64,000 nucleotides of DNA from Acidimicrobiia bacterium (GTDB taxonomy: Bacteria > Acidobacteriota > Vicinamibacteria > Vicinamibacterales > SCN-69-37), in the NCBI GenBank assembly GCA_016871335.1, contig VFZF01000003.1:127205-191204 (forward strand), read 5' to 3'. Shown here in pieces: positions 58,417 to 64,000 of this stretch (position 1 is the first letter of the stretch; each line of letters begins with the position of its first letter). The notes below the pieces were generated by a model that made no database searches, was not told the origin of the DNA, and saw nothing but the letters and a program-made list of their open reading frames with translations. A program made the position numbers and the translations under genes.

Positions 58417-59358
58417 ATGGCGGACACATCCCCCGCGGTTGTCCTCGATCGTGTGAGCGTCATCTACGGCAGGAACCGCGCGTTGCGTGACGTGAGCGCG
58501 GTCTTCCCCCCTGGGGCGGTCGGGCTGCTCGGGCCCAACGGCGCCGGCAAAAGCACCATGCTCAAGTCGCTGCTGGGGTTCATCCCCCCTTCCGGCGGAC
58601 GGCTCGAGGTGCTGGGCATGAATGTGGCGGACAGGCCGCTGGAGGTCCGGGCGCGCATCGGCTACATGCCCGAGACCGACGGACACATCCCCGGCATGAA
58701 CGCGGTGACCTTCGTGGCCTACTGCGGACAACTGGCCGGTCTGCCCAAGGCTGACGCCATGCAGCGCGCCCACGAGGTGCTGTTTTACGTGGGACTGGGT
58801 GAGGCCCGGTACCGCAACGTCGAGACCTACTCAACGGGCATGAAGCAGCGCATCAAACTCGCCCAGGCGCTCGTGCACGACCCCGATCTGGTGTTCCTCG
58901 ATGAACCCACCAACGGCATGGACCCGAAGGGGCGCGAGGAGATGCTCACGCTCATTCGTGACATCGCGCACAACAAGGGCATCAACCTCATCCTGTCGTC
59001 CCACCTGCTTCCCGATGTCGAATATGTGTGCGATCACGTGGTCGTGCTCGACAAGGGCACGGTCGCCACACACGGCACCATCGAGGATCTGAAGGGGCCG
59101 AGCGGGCGCGTTTATGAAGTGCGCGTCAAGGGCGAGCTGGCCCCGTTCATCGCGGCGCTGGAAGGCGCCGGGATGGAGTGCCAGGAGACCGACGAAGACA
59201 TCATGCGCGTGTTTGTGCGCGGGGCCGTGCACGCCGCCGGCGAAGACCAGCGGAAGATCTGCAGCATCGCCGGTCAGTCTCACGTGCAGGTGCGGCATCT
59301 GAAGGCGAGCCTGCCGACACTCGAAGACGTGTTTGCGCGCGCGATAGGTGAAGTATGA
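58417..59358 (+). CDS. ABC-2-type exporter ATP-binding protein (first of two)
   Basis: 313 residues. Walker A GPNGAGKST, an ABC-like signature YSTGMKQRIKLAQAL, Walker B LVFLDEPTNGMD and a switch His (SSHLLPDVEYV). A C-terminal 80-residue extension (VYEVRVKGELAPFIAALEG) is common in NatA/CcmA-like exporters. It powers the permease encoded next, whose ATG overlaps its stop. The substrate is unknown. Confidence 0.93.
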   Translation: MADTSPAVVLDRVSVIYGRNRALRDVSAVFPPGAVGLLGPNGAGKSTMLKSLLGFIPPSGGRLEVLGMNVADRPLEVRARIGYMPETDGHIPGMNAVTFVAYCGQLAGLPKADAMQRAHEVLFYVGLGEARYRNVETYSTGMKQRIKLAQALVHDPDLVFLDEPTNGMDPKGREEMLTLIRDIAHNKGINLILSSHLLPDVEYVCDHVVVLDKGTVATHGTIEDLKGPSGRVYEVRVKGELAPFIAALEGAGMECQETDEDIMRVFVRGAVHAAGEDQRKICSIAGQSHVQVRHLKASLPTLEDVFARAIGEV

Positions 59359-60200
59359 GTCCCATTCACGATCAGTCCTATCGCCGGTATCAGGGGGACC
59401 GTCACCCGGTCGGGCATGCGTGGCGCGTGATTGCGCAGGACGGCATCCGGCAGATGCTGGCCAAACGCGCATTCCTCGCGTTGCTGTTGTTTGCGTGGAT
59501 CCCGGTGATTGTGCGCCTGGTCCAGATGTACTTCGCGACGGCCGTGCCCCAGGCGTCCGGCTTCCTGGCCATCAACGCGGACACCTTTCGCGACTTCCTG
59601 GAGCAGCAGAGCGTCTTTGTGTTTTTCATGACGGTCTACGTCGGGGCCGGACTCATCGCCAACGATCGCCGCGCCAACGCCTTGCAGATCTACCTGGCGA
59701 AGCCGATGTTGCGGGCGGAATACATCGGCGGAAAACTGCTGGTGCTCGCGACCTTCCTCCTGTGTGTCACCCTGGTGCCCGGCTGGCTGCTGCTGCTGAT
59801 GCAGATGGCGTTTGCCGGCAATCTGGACTTCATCAAGGCCAACCTGTTTCTGATCCCTGCCGTGACACTGGGCAGTCTCGTCATTGTCACCGTGTCGTCG
59901 TTCACGATGCTGGCGTTGTCGTCGCTGTCGAAGTCGAGCCGATTTGTGGCCATCATGTATACCGGCGCCATCTTCTTCTCCGCCGCGCTGTATGGCGCGT
60001 TGTCGTCCATCTTCGGGTCGACCCGCGTGGCCTGGGTGTCCATCGGCGCCAACCTGGAGCAGGTCATCGATGTGATCTTCCGGAAGGCGCCGCGCTACGA
60101 AGTGCCCACGGTGATCTGTGTGATGGTGCTGCTCGCTCTGGTGGTCGTCTCCATCTCCGTGCTTGAACGGCGCGTGCGCGGCGTGGAGGTGGTGTCATGA
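59355..60200 (+). CDS. ABC-2-type exporter membrane subunit (first of two)
   Basis: 281 residues with about six membrane helices (FLALLLFAWIPVIVRLVQ, LVLATFLLCVTLVPGWLLLL, FVAIMYTGAIFFSAALYG) and a long N-terminal cytoplasmic stretch. The segment GAGLIANDRRANALQIYLAKP is typical of ABC-2 permeases in which a D-R-ALQ-YL loop contacts the ATPase. It is coupled to both neighbours by ATGA overlaps. Confidence 0.87.
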   Translation: MSPIHDQSYRRYQGDRHPVGHAWRVIAQDGIRQMLAKRAFLALLLFAWIPVIVRLVQMYFATAVPQASGFLAINADTFRDFLEQQSVFVFFMTVYVGAGLIANDRRANALQIYLAKPMLRAEYIGGKLLVLATFLLCVTLVPGWLLLLMQMAFAGNLDFIKANLFLIPAVTLGSLVIVTVSSFTMLALSSLSKSSRFVAIMYTGAIFFSAALYGALSSIFGSTRVAWVSIGANLEQVIDVIFRKAPRYEVPTVICVMVLLALVVVSISVLERRVRGVEVVS

Positions 60201-61141
60201 TCGATGTGGCCGTCACGGCGCCGCCCATTGTGGCGGCCGATCACTTGTCGAAGTGGTACGGCCAGGTCATCGGCCTGAACGACGTGACCGTCACCGTGCC
60301 GACGGGGATCACCGGTCTGCTCGGGCCCAACGGCGCCGGCAAGAGCACGTTCATGAAGCTCATCACCGGCCAGCTCAGCCCCAGCAAGGGCAGCGTGCAG
60401 GTGCTGGGCGAACCCATCTGGCGGAATCCGGGGCTGTACTTCCGCATCGGCTTCTGTCCCGAACAGGACTCGTTCTACGAGCGCATGACCGGCATCGAAT
60501 GGGTCACGGCGCTTGTGCGGCTGAATGGTCTCTCCGAGACGGAAGCCTCGCAGGCGGCCGAGCGCGCCCTCACAGCGGTCGACTTGATGGACGCGGCCAA
60601 CAAGAAGATCGGCGCGTACAGCAAGGGCATGCGCCAGCGCGTCAAACTCGCGCAGGCCATCGTGCACGACCCGGAACTCCTCATCCTCGATGAACCGCTC
60701 ACCGGCATGGACCCGCTGGGACGCCGGAAGACGATGAAGATGATTCGGGAGTGGGCGCGGCAGGGCAAGAGCGTGCTGGTCTCGAGCCACATCCTGCATG
60801 AAGTCGAATTGATGACGCCGAACATCCTGCTCATCAACAACGGACGCATCCTGGCGGAAGGCAACGTTCACCAGATTCGGGATCTGATCGATGAACATCC
60901 GCACACGGTGTACATCCGCGCGGAAGACCCGCGCGGACTGGCCCGCGAGTTTCTGACGCACGCCGACGTGATCAGTATGCGGTTCGAACCCGGCGCCGTG
61001 GTCGTCGAAACGGGGAAGCCGGACGAGTTCTACGCGCGGTTGACCGAACTCGTGGCGGACGGGCAGTGTGGGGCGGTGGACGAAGTGACGTCGCCGGACG
61101 ACAACCTGCAGGCGGTCTTCAAGTATCTGGTGAAGCAATGA
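60197..61141 (+). CDS. ABC-2-type exporter ATP-binding protein (second of two)
   Basis: 314 residues. Walker A GPNGAGKST, signature YSKGMRQRVKLAQAI, Walker B LLILDEPLTGMD and the SSHILHEVEL switch. Clearly related to the first ATPase of the cassette, which suggests the A-B-A-B order arose by duplication of an ATPase-permease pair. The two pairs may form one heteromeric exporter or two. Confidence 0.93.
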   Translation: MIDVAVTAPPIVAADHLSKWYGQVIGLNDVTVTVPTGITGLLGPNGAGKSTFMKLITGQLSPSKGSVQVLGEPIWRNPGLYFRIGFCPEQDSFYERMTGIEWVTALVRLNGLSETEASQAAERALTAVDLMDAANKKIGAYSKGMRQRVKLAQAIVHDPELLILDEPLTGMDPLGRRKTMKMIREWARQGKSVLVSSHILHEVELMTPNILLINNGRILAEGNVHQIRDLIDEHPHTVYIRAEDPRGLAREFLTHADVISMRFEPGAVVVETGKPDEFYARLTELVADGQCGAVDEVTSPDDNLQAVFKYLVKQ

Positions 61142-61974
61142 CACAGCCTCAGCGCAACGCGCCCAGTCTCGCCACCGCCTCCCTCCGGGTCTTCGAGATG
61201 TCCCTCGGCGAGATGTTGTGGTCCCGCCGCACCATCTTCATGGGCCTGGTCGTCGGATTGCCTGTGCTCATGGCGCTGGTCATTCGCCTGTTTGACCTGG
61301 CGGGCGCCTCGGGAATCCGCATCAACAACATGGCCGTGAATGGGCCGGCGATCTTCGGCCTGATGGTCTGGGCGTTTTTTGTGAAGTTCAGCGTACCGGT
61401 GCTCGGCGTGTTCTACGGCACGTCGCTCATCGCGGATGAGGTGGAGGACAAGACGATCACCTACCTTTTCACCCGTCCCATCGCGCGCGAAGCCGTTCTG
61501 ATCGGCAAGTACCTGGCGTATCTCGCCTGCACGATCTTCGTGGTGCTGCCGTCCATCGTCCTGGTCTGGCTGCTGGTCATTCCGATGGGGGGGAGCCTCG
61601 GGGCCAATTTCCTGGACCTGATCAAGGACCTTGGCATCGTGGCGGTTGGCCTGGCGGTCTACGGCGCCGTGTTCGCCGTCATCGGGGCCTACTTCAAGCG
61701 ACCCCTGCTCATCGGACTGGCCTTCATTTTTGGGTGGGAAACGGCCGTCCTGGCGTTCCCCGGGTCCTTCAAGATGTTGTCGGTGGCCTATTACCTGCAG
61801 GGGTTGGTGCCCCACGCCATGCCCAACGACTCCTTCGCGAGCATGATGCAGGCCTTCTTCCAGGAACCCCCCTCCCTGACCGGCTCCCTGGCCACCATGG
61901 CCGTGATCCTGGTGGTGTTTCTGGGTTTTGCGGCCAGAATAGTGGCCCGGCGGGAATACGTCCTGGAACAGTAA
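61138..61974 (+). CDS. ABC-2-type exporter membrane subunit (second of two)
   Basis: 278 residues from ATG 61138, overlapping the upstream stop (ATGA). About six membrane helices (TIFMGLVVGLPVLMALVIRL, YLACTIFVVLPSIVLVWLL, IVAVGLAVYGAVFAVIGAY) and the conserved ADEVEDKTITYLFTRPIAR loop, which is the ABC-2 permease contact with the ATPase. It differs from the first permease mainly in its periplasmic loops. Confidence 0.88.
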   Translation: MTQPQRNAPSLATASLRVFEMSLGEMLWSRRTIFMGLVVGLPVLMALVIRLFDLAGASGIRINNMAVNGPAIFGLMVWAFFVKFSVPVLGVFYGTSLIADEVEDKTITYLFTRPIAREAVLIGKYLAYLACTIFVVLPSIVLVWLLVIPMGGSLGANFLDLIKDLGIVAVGLAVYGAVFAVIGAYFKRPLLIGLAFIFGWETAVLAFPGSFKMLSVAYYLQGLVPHAMPNDSFASMMQAFFQEPPSLTGSLATMAVILVVFLGFAARIVARREYVLEQ

Positions 61975-62056
61975 GGTATTTTGGTGGGACGAACGGCCAG
62001 GAATCGGGACCTTTCGGCCAAAATCTCCGTATAGACGAGGCAGAGGGCAACACCGT

Positions 62057-63085
62057 ATGCACAAACGCACCCGCTATTTCATGGTTGGTTCGGCCGCCAT
62101 TGTGGTCCTTGGACTCTGCACCGGACTGGTCGCCTTCTACAACGGTGGCCTGAGCCTGACGTCAACGAGCCGCGGTCCGAGCGAGATGGCATACCTGCCG
62201 GCCGATGCCGCGATGGTCGGCTTCGCCAATGTGCGTGAGGTGATGACCTCCGAGTTCCGCCAGAAGATGATCGCCGTGATTCCCAGCGGCGAGGAGCGCG
62301 ACGAGTTCCAGCGCCAGACCGGCATCGACATCGAATACGACATCGACACCGTGGTCGCGGCCTCGACGGTCGTCGACCCCGACAAACATGCGCTCGTGCT
62401 GGTTCGCGGCCGCTTCAACGACGGCCAGATCGAAGGCGTCATCCGGCAGCAGGGCGGCACGATGGAGCAGTACAACGGCGTCCGTATGGTGGTCGCCAAT
62501 CCCGCGAACATGACCCCTGATGGGATGCCGCGTGACGTCGTCGAGAAGGGGGAGTCCTTCGCGCTGGCCTTCCTCGAGACCGGTCTGCTGGCCGTGGGCA
62601 GCGAAACGGCCGTCAAGGCGGCCATCGACGCCAAGGCGTCAGGCAACAACGCGACGACCAACGACGAACTGATGACGTACATCAACCAAATCCAGACCGG
62701 GCAGAGCGCCTGGGCCGTGGGGCGATTTGATGCCATCAAGGGCTCGCCGGACATGCCCGACCAGGTCAAGCAGCACCTGCCCGCCGTGCAGTGGTTCTCC
62801 GTGTCCACGCGAGTCAACGGCGGCGTGACGGGCACGCTCCGCGCCGAAGCCGCCGATGATGCGTCGGCTGAGAACCTCCGCGACGTGGTGCGGGGCGGAT
62901 TGGCGATGGGCCGCCTGGTGTCAGGCAACGACCCCCGCGTCGACATGCTGATCAATTCGCTCCAGATGTCGGGTTCGGGCAAGACGATGTCGCTGAGCTT
63001 CGCGGTGTCGCCCGAGGTGATCGACGCGCTCAAGGGCTTCGCCGAGTTGGCGGACCAGAGTCAGCCGCGGATCGACCGTCAGTAG
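62057..63085 (+). CDS. Exported or membrane-anchored protein of unknown function (DUF3352-like)
   Basis: 342 residues. A single N-terminal membrane helix (MVGSAAIVVLGLCTGLVAFY) precedes a periplasmic alpha/beta domain. The segments LPADAAMVGFANVREVM and FALAFLETGLLAVGSETAV resemble the repeated DUF3352-type folds found in exported proteins of acidobacteria and planctomycetes. No enzyme motif was recognised. A TATAGA lies at 62030-62035, and a GC-rich terminator follows at 63108. It may belong functionally to the upstream ABC cassette, which is inference. Confidence 0.65.
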   Translation: MHKRTRYFMVGSAAIVVLGLCTGLVAFYNGGLSLTSTSRGPSEMAYLPADAAMVGFANVREVMTSEFRQKMIAVIPSGEERDEFQRQTGIDIEYDIDTVVAASTVVDPDKHALVLVRGRFNDGQIEGVIRQQGGTMEQYNGVRMVVANPANMTPDGMPRDVVEKGESFALAFLETGLLAVGSETAVKAAIDAKASGNNATTNDELMTYINQIQTGQSAWAVGRFDAIKGSPDMPDQVKQHLPAVQWFSVSTRVNGGVTGTLRAEAADDASAENLRDVVRGGLAMGRLVSGNDPRVDMLINSLQMSGSGKTMSLSFAVSPEVIDALKGFAELADQSQPRIDRQ

Positions 63086-63107
63086 CCAGTCGACAGCGGA
63101 CAATTTC

Positions 63108-63135
63108 GAGGGCGGCAGGGCAACCTGCCGCCCTC
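63108..63135 (+). terminator. GC-rich hairpin with GCAA tetraloop
   Basis: A perfect 12-bp stem (gagggcggcagg / cctgccgccctc) is closed by GCAA, 22 nt after the stop at 63085. Only a short T tract (GTCGTTTATG) follows, so it may need help from Rho. Confidence 0.75.
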
Positions 63136-63213
63136 GTCGTTTATGGGACGAATGCGCCGCTCGGTCACGCGGAACGGATTCCGGCGGGTGACGACTGGCA
63201 GCATCTGCGACGG

Positions 63214-63238
63214 CAGTGCAGCCGTGCACTGATAAGAT
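63214..63238 (+). promoter_or_regulatory. Inverted-repeat operator adjoining the thiolase -10
   Basis: A perfect palindrome CAGTGCA-GCCG-TGCACTG (63214-63231) is separated by one base from TAAGAT (63233-63238), which lies 6 nt before ATG 63245. A dimeric repressor bound here would cover the promoter spacer. Confidence 0.6.
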
Positions 63239-63244
63239 CCGCGC

Positions 63245-64000
63245 ATGCCCGTCGTGATTCTTGGTGCCGCGCGCACTGCCATCGGCCGCTATGGCGGCAC
63301 CCTTCGACAGACACATCCTGCAGACCTTGGCGCGCGAGCGGCGAAGGCCGCAATTGAACGCGCCGGGATCACGCCGGACGACATCGATGAAGCGTTGTTC
63401 GGGCACGGCCGGCAGGCCGGGTCCGGCCCGAACCCCGCTCGGCAGGTGTGTCAGCGCGCGGGGCTTCCGTTCACGGTGCCGGCGCAGACGATCAACCAGG
63501 CGTGCGCCTCCGGGTTGCAGTCGGTCGCGCTTGGTGCGCAGGCCATCCTCCTCGGGCAGTCGAAGCTTGTGCTTGCAGGCGGCATCGAGTCGATGAGCCG
63601 CATGCCGTACATGGTGGACGCGGAAGACGCCAGGTGGGGCCACAAGATGGGGAACTTCACCCTTGTGGACGCGATGTATCGTGATGGCTTCCGCTGTTCG
63701 TTGTCCGGGCTGATCATGGGCGAAACGGCCGAGATTCTCGCGCGAGAGTACGGCATCACGCGCGACGAGTCCGACGCGTTCGCGCTGAACAGTCAGCACA
63801 AGGCCGACGCCGCGATCAAGGCCGGTCACTTCGCGGCCGAGATGGTCGCGGCCCCTGGTCACGACAGCAAGGGCAAGCCTGTTGAATTGACGATCGATGA
63901 ACACCCGCGCGCGGGCAGCACCATCGACGGCCTTCGCAAGTTGCCGCTGACATTCGGCACGGTCGAGGGGCATCCCGGCATCATCACGGCCGGATCCGCA
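63245..64000 (+). CDS. Acetyl-CoA C-acyltransferase (thiolase), C-terminus outside the window
   Basis: 252 residues lie in the window. The N-terminus PVVILGAARTAIGRYGGTL and the nucleophile Cys87 in NQACASGLQS match thiolase family II, followed by AGGIESMSRMPYMVD and the loop MGETAEILAREYGITRDESD. The second Cys and the GHP His lie beyond the end. It makes or breaks acetoacetyl-CoA, so it serves fatty-acid breakdown or polyester and isoprenoid supply; the neighbourhood after 64 kb would decide which. Expression appears tightly regulated, with an operator just upstream and a probable leaderless start. Confidence 0.93.
   Translation, partial: MPVVILGAARTAIGRYGGTLRQTHPADLGARAAKAAIERAGITPDDIDEALFGHGRQAGSGPNPARQVCQRAGLPFTVPAQTINQACASGLQSVALGAQAILLGQSKLVLAGGIESMSRMPYMVDAEDARWGHKMGNFTLVDAMYRDGFRCSLSGLIMGETAEILAREYGITRDESDAFALNSQHKADAAIKAGHFAAEMVAAPGHDSKGKPVELTIDEHPRAGSTIDGLRKLPLTFGTVEGHPGIITAGSA

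Overview
The window is high-GC, gene-dense DNA from a Gram-negative bacterium, probably an acidobacterium of the Vicinamibacteria type. That placement is inferred from gene content, not from a marker-gene match. The evidence is several large secreted enzymes (two S9 peptidases, an M14 carboxypeptidase, BNR/sortilin-like propellers) carrying Gly/Arg/Ala-rich inserts, outer-membrane and O-antigen-type genes, frequent GTG/TTG starts, and tight ATGA/GTGA overlaps. The sequence starts inside a glycogen phosphorylase and ends inside a thiolase.

Region by region. 1-2.7 kb (minus): glgP (partial) coupled to a threonine dehydratase-like enzyme. 2.8-10.2 kb: exported amide and peptide hydrolases (glycosylasparaginase, M14, P1/DmpA, S9), followed by dut. 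10.9-16.8 kb: PAP2 phosphatase, beta-barrel protein, ALDH7-type dehydrogenase and a decayed BNR propeller gene. 16.8-20.3 kb: a four-gene operon resembling wbpB-wbpD-GT2-wbpE, for a diacetamido-uronic acid sugar, followed convergently by a GT-C-like membrane protein. 22-28 kb: second S9 peptidase, a decayed YCF48-like gene and an intact 956-residue BNR protein. 28-33 kb: frameshifted uridine kinase, crcB, a serine hydrolase, an S51 (cyanophycinase-like) protein, tRNA-Leu(CAG) and sppA. 33-44 kb: ppiD-like chaperone, then GGDEF-mreB-mreC-mreD-mrdA-rodA-rng, a cell-shape operon headed by a probable diguanylate cyclase. 44-49.5 kb: DUF4097 protein, anti-sigma factor and ECF sigma factor, an alkyltransferase-like protein, and a PafA-type phosphatase. 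49.5-55.5 kb: a nucleoside salvage operon (pyrimidine phosphorylase, CNT transporter, PNP, cytidine deaminase) running on into mtnA and tsaD. 55.6-64 kb: exported methyltransferase-like protein, cold-shock protein with a long leader, HD protein, a four-gene ABC exporter cassette, an exported unknown, and the thiolase.

The most unusual signal is promoter architecture. At least a dozen genes have a TANNNT-type -10 hexamer only 6-9 nt before the start codon and no Shine-Dalgarno sequence, which points to leaderless transcripts. At 49.5 kb two such promoters overlap on opposite strands and share one AT core. Other signals are several families of short palindromic or tandem repeats at gene borders (one sits inside the PAP2 coding sequence), three genes broken by internal deletions or frameshifts, and a perfect 7-bp inverted repeat next to the thiolase -10. 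No CRISPR array, prophage, insertion sequence or rRNA was seen.
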